64,000 nt of DNA from Nonomuraea polychroma (GCF_004011505.1 NZ_SAUN01000001.1:3720001-3784000), one strand, 5' to 3'; counted from the stretch's first letter, positions 43,030 to 51,714 are shown. Made by a program: numbers and translations. Notes: a model not told the origin generated them from the letters alone.

Positions 43030-44457
43030 ATGACAAGCACCAGCACCGCAACGCAGCGGTCCCGGCCGCACGCCGGCCCCGCCTGGTTGGTCCTGTTACT
43101 GGCGTGTGCCTGCCAGTTCATGGTGATCCTGGACGCGTCCATCGTTAATGTCGCCCTGCCCTCAGTCCGCGAGGACCTCGGCTTCACACCCACCGGCCTG
43201 GCCTGGGTGGTGAACGGCTACCTGCTGACCTTCGCCGGCTTCATGCTGCTGGGTGGCCGCGCCGCTGACCTGTTCGGCCCGCGCCGGATGCTGGTCGCCG
43301 GGCTGTTCTTGTTCTCCGCCTCGAGTCTGGCCGGAGGCCTGGCAACCGCTCCGGAGGTCCTGGTGGCGGCCCGCGTCGCGCAGGGCATCGGAGCCGCCAT
43401 GATGGCCCCGGCGACACTAGCCGTGATCAACACCTCCTTCACCGCACCGAACGCGCGTGCCAAGGCGTTCGGCGCATGGTCTGCCGCAGGCGGTGTGGGC
43501 GGGATGGCCGGCGCGGTCGCGGGCGGTGCCATCACCACCGGCCTGTCGTGGCGGTGGGTCTTCCTCATCAACGTGCCGATCGGCGCGGTGCTGATCGTCG
43601 TGGCCATGATGTCGCTGGCCGGTACGCGAACCGTCCGGCGGGAACCGCTCGACCTCACTGGCGCGGTCACGGGGACGGCGGGGCTGGCCGCGCTGGTCTA
43701 CGGGGTCATGCAGAGCGCCGATCACGGCTGGTCGTCCGGGCTCGTCCTCGGGCCGGTAGTGGCGGGCCTGCTCCTGCTCGTCGTCTTCACCCTGGTGGAG
43801 GCGCGATTCGCCAGCCGGCCGATGGTGCCCCTGCGGCTGTTCAGAATCCGGGGGGTGGCCGTCGGCAACGGCATGCTGCTGCTGTTCGGCGGAATTGCCA
43901 TCGCGACGTGGTATTTCACGTCGCTCTTCCTGCAGAACGTTCTCGGTTTCAGTGCGCTTCAAGCCGGGCTCGGGCAGACACCCGCGGCGGTGACGTTCGT
44001 GGTGATCGCGCGATGGGCCGCCGCCCTGCTGCCCCGAACCGGTGTGCGCCCCCTGGTGCTGGCCGGCAGCGCCCTTTTCCTGGCCGGTTTCGGCTGGCTC
44101 TCCCTGGCCCACGCCGGCAGCGGCTACGTCACCGGCGTGCTCGGGCCTACGCTGCTCATCGCGGCCGGCATCGGCTTGACCTTCCCCACCCTCATGGCCG
44201 CGGCAACGGCTGACGTTCCCGAGAGCGACGCGGGGATCGTCGGCGGCCTGGCCAACACCGCCAGTCAGGTAGGCGGGTCGATCGGCCTGGCGGTGCTCGC
44301 GACGGCCGCCGGCACCAGAGCCGCGTCGGAGGTCGACGGGAGTTCCCCCGTCGACGCCCTCGCCGCCGGCTACGACCTGGTCTTCCTCATGGCGGCCGGG
44401 CTCGGCCTGGCCATCGCGGTGGTGAGCGTGCTGCTGCCGCGGCACCGGCGCGGCTGA
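43030..44457 (+). CDS. MFS drug transporter, DHA2 (14-helix) type
   Basis: A 475-residue exporter. The DHA2 motifs are FMVILDASIVNVALPSVREDLGF in helix 1 and GRAADLFGPRRMLVAG in the first loop, with VAQGIGAAMMAPATLAVI and a long repeat of hydrophobic helices. AAGGA precedes ATG 43030, 25 bp after the wrbA-like stop. It probably exports the compound sensed by the divergent MarR protein. A perfect hairpin at 44501 follows. Confidence 0.92.
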   Translation: MTSTSTATQRSRPHAGPAWLVLLLACACQFMVILDASIVNVALPSVREDLGFTPTGLAWVVNGYLLTFAGFMLLGGRAADLFGPRRMLVAGLFLFSASSLAGGLATAPEVLVAARVAQGIGAAMMAPATLAVINTSFTAPNARAKAFGAWSAAGGVGGMAGAVAGGAITTGLSWRWVFLINVPIGAVLIVVAMMSLAGTRTVRREPLDLTGAVTGTAGLAALVYGVMQSADHGWSSGLVLGPVVAGLLLLVVFTLVEARFASRPMVPLRLFRIRGVAVGNGMLLLFGGIAIATWYFTSLFLQNVLGFSALQAGLGQTPAAVTFVVIARWAAALLPRTGVRPLVLAGSALFLAGFGWLSLAHAGSGYVTGVLGPTLLIAAGIGLTFPTLMAAATADVPESDAGIVGGLANTASQVGGSIGLAVLATAAGTRAASEVDGSSPVDALAAGYDLVFLMAAGLGLAIAVVSVLLPRHRRG

Positions 44458-44500
44458 CCGCCGGCAACGCCACATGCTCACTTGCCGCACCCGCACGTCG

Positions 44501-44529
44501 GGCGCAGCGCCTGTCGACGGCGCTGCGCC
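44501..44529. terminator. Bidirectional terminator hairpin
   Basis: Perfect 11-bp arms GGCGCAGCGCC (44501-44511) and GGCGCTGCGCC (44519-44529) around a 7-base loop, between the convergent MFS and DsbA-family genes. Confidence 0.7.
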
Positions 44530-44583
44530 CGCTTCTGGCCGGCCTCGACCAGGGGTCATGCTGGCGCCGACCGGGCCGGCCGG

Positions 44584-45225
44584 TCAGGACTGGTGTGGTA
44601 CGCCGGTGGTCAGGCCATGCTCCAGCAGCCGGCGCAGCTCGGCGGGGGGCTGGACGCCCGACACCGGGGGCCCGCCGTCGATCACGAGTGAGGGGACGCC
44701 GGTGATCCCGTACTCGGCGGCGCGGCGCCGGTCGGCGCGGACCTCCTCGGAGTAGTCGTCGCCGGCGAGGAGAGCGTCTACCTCGGCGTCGGCCAGCCCG
44801 GCCGCGCCGGCCAGGCGCCGCAGGACCCGTGGGTCGGCCACGTTGAGCCCTTCGGTGTGATAGGCGCGCAGCAGCCGCTCCATCATCTGGTCGGCGAGGC
44901 CACGGGCAGCGGCCAGATGGCACAGCCGGTGCGCGTCGAAGGTGTTGACCGGCCGGGCCAGATGCAGGTTGAGCTCCAGTCCCTCGGCAGCGCCCAGCGC
45001 CTGAACCCGGGCGATGCGGGCCGGCGCCTGATCGCCCCACCAGCCGGCCATGGCCTCGGCGGCCGTGGGGCCGGGGACGTGGCCTTCTTCCGGGGCGAGT
45101 TGGAAACTGCGCCAGACGATCTGTACCTTGTCCCGGTCGTTGACCTGTTCCAGTGCCGCACTCATTCGTCTCTTACCGATGTAGCACCACGGGCACAGCA
45201 CATCGGCATAAATCTCGACCTTCAT
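44584..45225 (-). CDS. DsbA-family oxidoreductase (FrnE-like)
   Basis: A 213-residue cytoplasmic thioredoxin-fold protein of the FrnE/2-hydroxychromene-carboxylate-isomerase-like group. The redox motif CPWCYIGKRRM is at residues 12-15 onward, the cis-proline region is GITGVPSLVIDGG, and the inserted helical domain includes NTFDAHRLCHLAAARGLADQMMERLLRAYHTEG. It probably handles disulfides or glutathione/mycothiol-like adducts. ATG 45225 is chosen because conservation starts there. A MerR-like palindrome lies upstream at 45295. Confidence 0.88.
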   Translation of the reverse strand: MKVEIYADVLCPWCYIGKRRMSAALEQVNDRDKVQIVWRSFQLAPEEGHVPGPTAAEAMAGWWGDQAPARIARVQALGAAEGLELNLHLARPVNTFDAHRLCHLAAARGLADQMMERLLRAYHTEGLNVADPRVLRRLAGAAGLADAEVDALLAGDDYSEEVRADRRRAAEYGITGVPSLVIDGGPPVSGVQPPAELRRLLEHGLTTGVPHQS

Positions 45226-45294
45226 GAACGTCCTAGGTAGGGGTACATGCTCCTTGTCCACTGCAGGGCAGGCCCTGGTGGCTCATCCTGCAAC

Positions 45295-45310
45295 CTCAAC
45301 CGCGGTTGAG
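45295..45310. promoter_or_regulatory. MerR-like palindromic promoter element
   Basis: CTCAACCGCGGTTGAG, a perfect 16-bp palindrome 69 bp before the DsbA-family gene. Dyads of this form (CTCAA...TTGAG) are typical of MerR/SoxR-type operators. No MerR gene is visible in the window. Confidence 0.55.
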
Positions 45311-45380
45311 ATCAAGGGCTCCCGGTCAGCGGACGCGCACACGGCTTGATGACTTCCGGTAACACAACAGGGTGTGTGGT

Positions 45381-45791
45381 TCAGCGTGCCGCCTGAATGC
45401 GCGCCTGGATTGCCGCGAGATCTTCCTCGGTGGCTCGCTGGGAGACCCACTTGGGACGCAGCCCGTCGCCCGGCCAGCGCGGAATCACATGCGTGTGGAA
45501 GTGGAAAACGTCCTGGCCGGCCGCCGCGCCCGTGGCATGGGTGATGCTGAGACCATCAGGGGTCAGCGCCGTCCTCAGCAGCAGGGCGACGCGGTGCACC
45601 ATCCTGGCGACGTGAACGTGCTCGTCTTCGGGCAGGTCCCAGACGTCGCGGGCATGGTTGCGCGGAACGACGAGGGTGTGTCCCGGGGTGGCTGGGGCTC
45701 TGTCCAGGAACGCTACGGTTGCCTCGTCCTGTAGGACGCGATACCCGGGAGCTTGCCCGGAGACGATCTTGCAGAAGATACAGTCATCCAC
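45381..45791 (-). CDS. HIT-family protein
   Basis: A 136-residue histidine-triad nucleotide-binding protein. The N-terminal zinc-like cysteines DCIFCKIVSG and the catalytic string FHFHTHVIPRW (residues about 94-104) are intact. It would hydrolyse nucleoside phosphoramidates or dinucleoside polyphosphates such as Ap4A. Its operon context is unclear: it stands alone between the DsbA-family gene and a decayed membrane-protein gene. Confidence 0.9.
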   Translation of the reverse strand: MDDCIFCKIVSGQAPGYRVLQDEATVAFLDRAPATPGHTLVVPRNHARDVWDLPEDEHVHVARMVHRVALLLRTALTPDGLSITHATGAAAGQDVFHFHTHVIPRWPGDGLRPKWVSQRATEEDLAAIQARIQAAR

Positions 45792-45848
45792 TGATCAATG
45801 ATCGCATCGGCCGTACCGCCGACCGGCTGCACCTCTCCCAGCCCCGCG

Positions 45849-46250
45849 TCAGGGGATAGATGCGGATACGGCCGAAGGGCGGCCGTACGACAGGCGGAGC
45901 TCGCGGGCGAAGGCGGCGCTGCTCAGGATCAACGCGGCCCCCGTCACGTAGTTCAGGAAGGGGCCGAACCAGACGGCGTCCCAGGGGGCGAACCGTATCG
46001 TCTCCTGGTATCCGGCCGCGACTATCTCGATCGCCTACGGGATCGAGAACACCACCGCGCCCACGAGGAACAGCCCGGCCCCCGCCCACGCCGCGATCGC
46101 GCTCCACCGGCCCCTCAGCGCGCGGACGGCGGCCAGGGCGAGGACGGCGGCCAGGGCGAGGACGGCGGCCAGGGCGAGGGCCATCACACCGGTCGGCCAG
46201 CCATTCAGCTCCGCCGAGATGGTGACCGCCGAGCGGGCCGCTCCGCCGGA
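45849..46250 (-). pseudogene. Integral membrane protein with an in-frame stop
   Basis: One minus-strand frame shows three hydrophobic segments: GVMALALAAVLALAAVLALAAV, AAWAGAGLFLVGAVVFSIP and a later FGPFLNYVTGAALILSSAAF, ending REL-R-LSYGRPS. A TAG interrupts it at about 46037 right after FSIP, and no start lies upstream of a TGA at 46251-46253. The first helix is made of an 18-bp tandem repeat. The family is not recognised. Confidence 0.55.
46125..46178. repeat. Three tandem copies of an 18-bp unit
   Basis: GACGGCGGCCAGGGCGAG repeats three times without change (46125-46142, 46143-46160, 46161-46178). Read on the minus strand it encodes LALAAV repeats in the decayed membrane protein, so slippage may have lengthened the helix. 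Confidence 0.85.
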
Positions 46251-46366
46251 TCACCGGCTCGTCGGTGAAGGTCGGCGATACGGTGCCGCATCTGCCTGGG
46301 CGCGGATTTCACGACTCAGCCTCACCGCATATGGCGGTTGATCCTGATCGTGATAATGGCCGGGGA

Positions 46367-46838
46367 TCAGTCGACGTCGACCAGCTCGTCGATGTCGTAG
46401 GCGATGCGGCGCAGCACCGCAGCCACTCGGGCCAGGTCCACCCCGACGTGGTAAGCGTCCTCATCATCGGCCGGACGCAGGTTCACCACCGGGGGAAACC
46501 CGTCGCCGACGAGCCGGTCGACCCAGTCGGCGCACTCCGGCATCCAACGCACCTCATCGACCAGGCGCTCGGCGATGCTGTCGCGACCGTCCAGCTCCTC
46601 ATCGTCGCTACCAGCGGGATCCTCTGGGGCCGGCCACCCGATCTGACGCAGCTGCGCCAGCGCCGCCTCCAGCTCCGGCAGCGGCGCGGCCGCCGTGGCG
46701 ATCTGCTCGATACGCGAGGGCGAACGTCCCGCCTCGGCCGCCACCGCCCGCACCGGCAGGCCCTCGGCACGGGCCGAGGCGATGGCCCACTCGTTGCTCG
46801 AGCTCAGCCTGGCGCAACCGCCACGCCGCCCGGCGCAC
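46367..46838 (-). pseudogene. HTH-type hypothetical protein with a probable 1-bp frameshift
   Basis: The C-terminal 128 codons (46367-46753) are open and contain an HTH-like LPVRAVAAEAGRSPSRIEQIATAA and an acidic tail. The expected upstream sequence NEWAIASARAEG is in the same frame, but the basic helix before it (RRAAWRLRQAELE) is in another frame. Removing one C near 46798 would join ELE to NEWAIASA. So either the gene is broken or the sequence has an error. Small HTH proteins of this style are common and uncharacterised in actinomycetes. Confidence 0.6.
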
Positions 46839-47374
46839 CCGGCGCCGCAGCCGTCGCTCCCGCCGTACCTTCGCCCGTAGCTCGTCTCCGATCCACGCTA
46901 AGGATCATGTCACCGGCCGCCATATGGCGTGCAGAATACTGCACACGCAACCGCCGCTGATCGTTCCATTCCTCACCGAGGGCTGTCCCGTGGACGGTCC
47001 TCCTGACCAGGACGCTTGTTGTGTAACAAACGAACGCCGTTCTTGATCGTCCGGCGCTAAGGCCTGGCCCAGCGGGCTGCCAAGTGCCATAGGAGTGTCA
47101 GTGGGTTTTGCCGCCGGATGGACTCCCCCGCCACGAAGTGTCAGTCGTGCTGACAGGTCGGGGTGTGCGTCGACAGCTGCGCATATACGACCAGGAGGGC
47201 GAGCCGGAAACAGCCGGGATCGCTCCGGCTACCGGCTGGCCGGGCACGGGGACAAGGTGGAGGTCCGCTACGAGGCGGCCGACGAACTGTTCGCGCCGTC
47301 GCGAGAGGACGTCGCCGGCCGGCCTGATCGCGCTCAACACCGGCGGCTGCTGTTTCGCCGCCGCATCGAGACGG
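46839..47374. other. Intergenic region without a recognisable gene
   Basis: Several short open frames exist on both strands, but none shows a convincing start, codon pattern and conserved motif together. A plus-strand stretch near 47240-47330 (DKVEVRYEAADELFAPSRED) has some coding character and may be a remnant. I cannot name it. Confidence 0.4.
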
Positions 47375-48868
47375 TCATGCTCGGCGCGATACCGGGTCGG
47401 CGGCGGCGCGCGAGGGCAGCCTGAGGGCCGCCGGGACGCCGAGCGCGGCAACGCCCGCTAGAAGCAGCAGCGTGGGCCCCATCGCGCCGCCGAAGGCCGC
47501 GGCCGTCCACCGCGATCCCCCGTTCCCGGCCTGTCCGGCGGCCAGGCCTGGCGCGATGAGCGTGATCGACGTGGTGGCCAGGGCAATGCCCAGCGCCGGG
47601 CCGATGTTCATGATGGTCTGCTTCAGCCCGCCGGACACCCCCGCGTCGTCGGCGGACGCCTGCTGCACGACGACGGCCGTCGCCGTGACCATCACCGTGC
47701 CGAAGCCGGCGCCCAGCATGAGGAACGCCCCCGCCAGCGCCGGTGAGGCCGCCGACCGGTCCACGCCGGCCAGCAGCAGCATTCCCGAGCTGACCAGGGC
47801 CATCGCCGCCAGGGCCGTCCGGCGGGGGCCCTGCCGGCGCAGTAGCACGACGGCGACCGGCGCGCCCGCCACCATCATCACCGCCAGCGGCAGCACGTGC
47901 AGCCCGCTCTGCAGCGGATCCAGGGCCAGGACCTCCTGCAGGAAGTAGCTGCCGACGAACAGCGCCCCGAACATCGCCGCGGAGGCCGCGAGCAGGACGG
48001 CCAGTGCTGCGGTCAGCGTCCTCGACGCGAGCACATGCGGGGGTATCAGCGGGTGGGTGGCGACCCGCTGGTGCCAGGCGAACGCGCCGCCCGCCGCGAC
48101 GGCCCCGGTCAGTCCGAGCACGGTGCCCTCCGTCCATCCCATGCGCGGTACCTCCACCAGGGTGTGGACGAGGCACGCCAGGGCCGCGGCCAGCAGGCAG
48201 GCGCCGGTCAGGCCGGACCGGGTGATGCGGCCACCGGCCCCGGCCCCGGCCTTGGCTCCCGAGCCGACGCCCGCGTCGGTGTCGACGCCCGCGCAGGTGT
48301 CGCGCGGTGCCGGCACGCGGACGGCCAGAGCGGCCACGCCGATCGCGAGCGCGGGGACGACGTTCAGGAGGAACACCGAGCGCCAGCCGAAGTGGGCGGT
48401 CAGCGCGCCGCCGACGAGCGGGCCGGCGGCGGCCGCCAGGCCGATGGCGCTGCTGCGCACCGCGATGGCCGTCGGGAGCCGGTCGGTCGGGAACGCGGCG
48501 CGGAGCATCCCGAGGGTGGCCGGTTGCAGCAACGCGCCGAAAAGTCCTTGGGCGACGCGCAGGCCGATGACCCAGCCGATGCCGGGCGCCAGCGCGATCG
48601 CCGCCGAGGTGGCGGCGAAGCCCAGGGTCCCGGCGACGAAGACCTCCCGGTGGCCGTAGCGGTCGCCGAGCCTGCCTGAGAGAACGAGCAGGGCGGCCAC
48701 GGCGATGAGGTAGCCGGTGCTGGTCCACTGGACCTGCGCGAACGAGGCGTGCAGGTCCCGTTGCAGAGCGGGCTGGGCGATGGTGAGCACAGTTCCGTCG
48801 AGGGCGACGATGACCGCCCCCGTGACGCTGGCGGCCAGCGTGAGGTGGCGGTGGCGTCCCGGCCTCAC
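47375..48868 (-). CDS. MFS drug transporter, DHA2 (14-helix) type
   Basis: A 497-residue exporter with VALDGTVLTIAQPALQRDL in helix 1, SGRLGDRYGHREVFVAG in the first loop and VAQGLFGALLQPATLGML. A cytoplasmic loop in the middle is a low-complexity A/G/D stretch. GTG 48868 overlaps the TetR stop by 4 bp (GTGA), so the two genes are co-transcribed and translationally coupled. The likely role is multidrug or metabolite efflux controlled by that TetR protein. Confidence 0.91.
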   Translation of the reverse strand: MRPGRHRHLTLAASVTGAVIVALDGTVLTIAQPALQRDLHASFAQVQWTSTGYLIAVAALLVLSGRLGDRYGHREVFVAGTLGFAATSAAIALAPGIGWVIGLRVAQGLFGALLQPATLGMLRAAFPTDRLPTAIAVRSSAIGLAAAAGPLVGGALTAHFGWRSVFLLNVVPALAIGVAALAVRVPAPRDTCAGVDTDAGVGSGAKAGAGAGGRITRSGLTGACLLAAALACLVHTLVEVPRMGWTEGTVLGLTGAVAAGGAFAWHQRVATHPLIPPHVLASRTLTAALAVLLAASAAMFGALFVGSYFLQEVLALDPLQSGLHVLPLAVMMVAGAPVAVVLLRRQGPRRTALAAMALVSSGMLLLAGVDRSAASPALAGAFLMLGAGFGTVMVTATAVVVQQASADDAGVSGGLKQTIMNIGPALGIALATTSITLIAPGLAAGQAGNGGSRWTAAAFGGAMGPTLLLLAGVAALGVPAALRLPSRAAADPVSRRA

Positions 48869-49449
48869 CGCGGTTCCGGCCCGAGGTGCGCCTCCAGGGC
48901 GGCCCGCAGCAGCGGTTCGAGCTCGGCCGATCCGGTGGTCACTTGCAGGCTGCCCCAGGCCCACAGCTGGGCGATGCCGTGCGCGTTCGCCCACAGCACG
49001 CCCGCGGCGATTCGCGGGTCCACGCCCGGCCGAAGGCCTGCCCGGGTCAGCAGATCCATCACGACTTGGAACAGCGGCAGGCTGGCCTCCCGCAGGCCGA
49101 GATGGTTGCTCTCGAGCAGGTCGTGCCGGAACATCAGCTCGTACATGCCGCGGTTGGCCAGCGCGAAGCCGAGATATGCCCGGCCCAGCGTCGTCAACTG
49201 CGCGCGCGGATCCGTCCGGCCGTCGCCCAGCGCCTGGGCGACCTCCGCGCCCAGGGCCGCGAAGCCCTCGCGGGCGATGGCGGAGAGCAGTTCCAGGTGG
49301 GTGGGGAAGTATCGGCGGGGTGCGCCGTGCGAGACTCCGGCCCGCCGGGCGATCTCACGCAGTGACAGCGCCTGTGTCCCCTCGCGGGTCACCAATTCCA
49401 CGCCGACCTCTATCAGGCGGGCACGCAGCCCGGCGTCCTCCTCATGCAT
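48865..49449 (-). CDS. TetR-family transcriptional regulator
   Basis: A 194-residue regulator. The HTH at residues 10-55 reads LIEVGVELVTREGTQALSLREIARRAGVSHGAPRRYFPTHLELLSAIA. The C-terminal ligand domain (TetR_C_13-like) contains RGMYELMFRHDLLE. ATG 49449 overlaps an operator-like palindrome and lacks a Shine-Dalgarno sequence, so a leaderless transcript is possible; a GTG at 49455 is in frame. It is first in an operon with the MFS gene. Confidence 0.9.
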   Translation of the reverse strand: MHEEDAGLRARLIEVGVELVTREGTQALSLREIARRAGVSHGAPRRYFPTHLELLSAIAREGFAALGAEVAQALGDGRTDPRAQLTTLGRAYLGFALANRGMYELMFRHDLLESNHLGLREASLPLFQVVMDLLTRAGLRPGVDPRIAAGVLWANAHGIAQLWAWGSLQVTTGSAELEPLLRAALEAHLGPEPR

Positions 49450-49486
49450 AGACACTGTCTACCAAGGCCGAGTAGACAGTGTCTAC
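49449..49486. promoter_or_regulatory. Two TetR operator palindromes
   Basis: TAGACACTGTCTA (49449-49461) and GTAGACAGTGTCTAC (49472-49486) are both perfect around a central base, with centres 24 bp apart. They cover the start of the TetR gene and its upstream promoter region. This is a typical autoregulatory arrangement. Confidence 0.78.
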
Positions 49487-49958
49487 GCGAAGGCCGACAG
49501 AATGCTTCCACGCCCGCCTCGGGAGTAAGGACTTGAGACCGCGACAGCTATGGAGGGGGGCAGACCAAGTACGGGAGAACGGGACAGTGGGGTGTTGAGG
49601 CGCTGCTCAGAGGGTTTGTTTGTCGGACGATGCGACCTTCCGCTTGGGTTTGGTTGCGGCTTGATGAACACGGCCATTCGGCAGGGTTGATCACCGCTAC
49701 GGTATTCGGCGTCTGGACGCCGGGATCGAGGCGAGGGACGGCCGGGGACGACGTGGATCGAGCGGTGCGTCGCTACTGTGGCCCACCAGGCTGTGTGCGG
49801 GTGTTCTCCGAAACGCCGAACGTTGCATCGTCAACGCCGGCAATCGCGGCCAGTCCGTGATTGGCGGTGGGGCCTTCGGTCGTGCCGGCCTGGTCGCCTT
49901 GCACGTACCGAAGGCCCTTCCTCCGTCCCCGGCCGTCGAGTGCAGGAGGCCGGTGCGC
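49487..49958. other. Intergenic region, no gene recognised
   Basis: No convincing gene. It contains one copy of a 26-bp inverted repeat (49563-49588). A minus-strand string GLAAIAGVDDATFG near 49840 might be a transposase-like fragment, but this is weak. Confidence 0.35.
49563..49588. repeat. 26-bp inverted repeat, left copy
   Basis: GACCAAGTACGGGAGAAC followed by GGGACAGT; its reverse complement recurs at 50590-50615 with 24 of 26 matches. The two copies flank the decayed quinone-reductase gene. Confidence 0.75.
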
Positions 49959-50600
49959 TCAGGCCGGCTTACCGTGCAGGACGATTTTTCCTTGGACGTG
50001 ACCGGTTTCGTGTGTTGCATGGCTTTGGCGGCGTCCGCGAGGGGCAGCGCGGTCGCGATGGTGATCCGTAGGGTGCCGTCCACGATTTGTTCGGCCTGTT
50101 CGGTGAGGATCCGGGCGGCGTCGGGCAGGAAGGTCGTCGACAGCGGGATTCCCAGGCTGGGGCCGGCAGCATCGGCGATGGTGAGGATGCGGTCGGCGGT
50201 GCCGCCGCGCAGCGTGATGGAGTCGGGCAGCGCGCCTTGGCCGGCGATGTCGTAGACCGCGTCGATACCCTGGGGTGCGAGGCTGCGGACGCGGTCGACG
50301 AGGCCGTCGCCGTAGGTGACGGGGATGGCGCCGAGCGAGCGCAGGTAGTCGTGGTTGGCGCTCGATGCCGTGCCGATGACTGTGGCGCCGCGGGCGACGG
50401 CCAGTTGGACCGCGACGGTGCCGACGGCGCCCGCCGCGCCGTGGATGAGCAGGGTGTCTCCGGCGGCGACGTTGAGCAGGTCGAGGTCCCGGCGGGCGGT
50501 GATGCCGGCGACGGGCAGCGCGGCGGAGCACGCCATCGTGGCGCCCCACGTTGCCCGGGGCAACGTGATAGCCGTGGTCAGAGACGTGACCGTCCCTTTC
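49959..50600 (-). pseudogene. Quinone oxidoreductase, N-terminally truncated and frameshifted
   Basis: The conserved middle and nucleotide-binding region of a quinone oxidoreductase is present: AALPVAGITA, GDTLLIHGAAGAVGTVAVQLAVARGA. The N-terminal 110 or so residues that should hold the start of the catalytic domain are missing. Near 50015 the frame shifts: AKAMQHT continues wrongly, whereas the proper ending ETGHVQGKIVLHGKPA lies in another frame and stops at 49959. A single-base loss explains this. Confidence 0.75.
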
Positions 50601-50615
50601 TCCCGTACTTGGTCC
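50590..50615. repeat. 26-bp inverted repeat, right copy
   Basis: It pairs with 49563-49588 in inverted orientation at 24 of 26 positions. It lies at the broken N-terminal boundary of the quinone-reductase remnant, so it may mark a mobile or recombination junction. Confidence 0.75.
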
Positions 50616-50756
50616 GCACCCTCCGCGGTCGACGTCCCATCTGAGGGCTGAACTGGCTGAATTCTGTTGCCAGTGAAGCCGTTGGGACGTGAGATGTCGA
50701 TGTAACAACATGGCCGTGGGTGTCGGCGTGCACCCCGCGCCACCTTGGCGGGCGGG

Positions 50757-51167
50757 TCAGGGTCGGCTCGCGGGTTCGTAGCAGTCGTAGTTGCGCTGGG
50801 CGATGATCTTGCCGTCGCGGAAGCGGAGGAACGTGCCGATATGGGCGCGCAGGGTATGGCCGGCCGGCAGGTCGCCCAGCGGGACGGCCAGGGTGCCGGT
50901 CCAGAGGACCTCGAGGGCGACCTGGTCGCCGGCCGCGACCGCGTTGAGCACCTGGAAGCGCTGGTCGCGGATCGTCGTTCGGCCGCGTGCCGCCGCAGCG
51001 CGCAGGCCGTCGAGGTCTCGCACGACGCCGTCCGGGAACAGCGCGTTGGGGAGCTCGTGGTGCACGACGTCCTCATGGAGGAACCGGTCGGCGCTCTCGC
51101 TCTTGGAGACCGCCTCGTGGTAGCGGACGGCGAGGTCCACGTTGGGGTGCTGCTGGAGGTTCGCCAT
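50757..51167 (-). CDS. SnoaL-like NTF2-fold protein
   Basis: A 136-residue protein: VDLAVRYHEAVSKSESADRFLHEDVVHHELPNALFPDGVVRDLDGLRAA, then VALEVLWTGTLAVPLGDLPAGHTLRAHIGTFLRFRDGKIIAQRNYDCYEP. This is the common SnoaL-like pattern with HEDVVHHELPN. Its role may be hydrolysis, isomerisation or ligand binding. It is divergent from a MarR gene across a 65-bp gap full of ACAAC/GTTGT dyads, and so is very likely repressed by it. An ATG at 51179 is also possible. Confidence 0.82.
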   Translation of the reverse strand: MANLQQHPNVDLAVRYHEAVSKSESADRFLHEDVVHHELPNALFPDGVVRDLDGLRAAAARGRTTIRDQRFQVLNAVAAGDQVALEVLWTGTLAVPLGDLPAGHTLRAHIGTFLRFRDGKIIAQRNYDCYEPASRP

Positions 51168-51171
51168 GTCG

Positions 51172-51213
51172 ACAACCATAGTTGTACAACAACGATTGCA
51201 CAACCATGGTTGT
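51172..51213. promoter_or_regulatory. Clustered ACAAC/GTTGT operators
   Basis: ACAACCATGGTTGT (51200-51213) is a perfect 14-bp palindrome, ACAACCATAGTTGT (51172-51185) a near-perfect one, and GTTGTACAAC (51181-51190) a perfect 10-bp one overlapping it. They fill the divergent gap. It is probably the MarR binding region controlling both genes. Confidence 0.75.
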
Positions 51214-51231
51214 TAAGTGCAGAATGGGCAC

Positions 51232-51714
51232 ATGCAGCCTGTCCTGACCGGTGATCTGGACACCGGGACGCTCGCCCTGTTCGTGGGCTTCGCGGCCGCC
51301 GAGGTCGTGCAGCAGAGCCTGGCCGACCAGGGCTTCGCAGGGCTGCGGTTCGCGCACGGGTACGTCTTCCAGCACCTCGTCGGCGGCGACGGCCCCACGG
51401 TGGGCGAGCTGGCCCCCAAACTGGGCGTCACCCAGCAGGCCGCGTCGAAGGCCGTCGCCGAGCTCGAACGCCTCGGCTACGTGGAACGCCACGCCGACCC
51501 GGGTGATGCCCGGATCCGGCGGGCGCACCTGACGCGGCGGGGCCAGGAGGCCGTGGCGGCGGCGCGGCGGGCACGGGAGGCGCTAGAGGCGCGGCTGGCC
51601 GGGCGCGGCGGGAAGCGGCGGCTGGAGGAGTGCCGGGCGCTGCTCGCGGAGTTGCTGGACGAGCTGGGCGGTGCCCCGGCCGTGCGGCATCGCGAGGTCA
51701 GGCCACCTCGGTAG
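51232..51714 (+). CDS. MarR-family transcriptional regulator
   Basis: A 160-residue regulator. The winged helix is [68 protein letters not shown], followed by an arginine/alanine-rich helix. It starts at ATG 51232 or GTG 51217; no strong ribosome site is seen. It is divergent from the SnoaL-like gene, with an operator cluster between. Confidence 0.88.
   Translation: MQPVLTGDLDTGTLALFVGFAAAEVVQQSLADQGFAGLRFAHGYVFQHLVGGDGPTVGELAPKLGVTQQAASKAVAELERLGYVERHADPGDARIRRAHLTRRGQEAVAAARRAREALEARLAGRGGKRRLEECRALLAELLDELGGAPAVRHREVRPPR

Noticed and set aside
46125..46178. Short tandem repeats considered as a CRISPR array or regulatory iteron
   Set aside because: Units are directly adjacent without spacers and encode LALAAV in a hydrophobic segment; slippage in coding DNA explains them.
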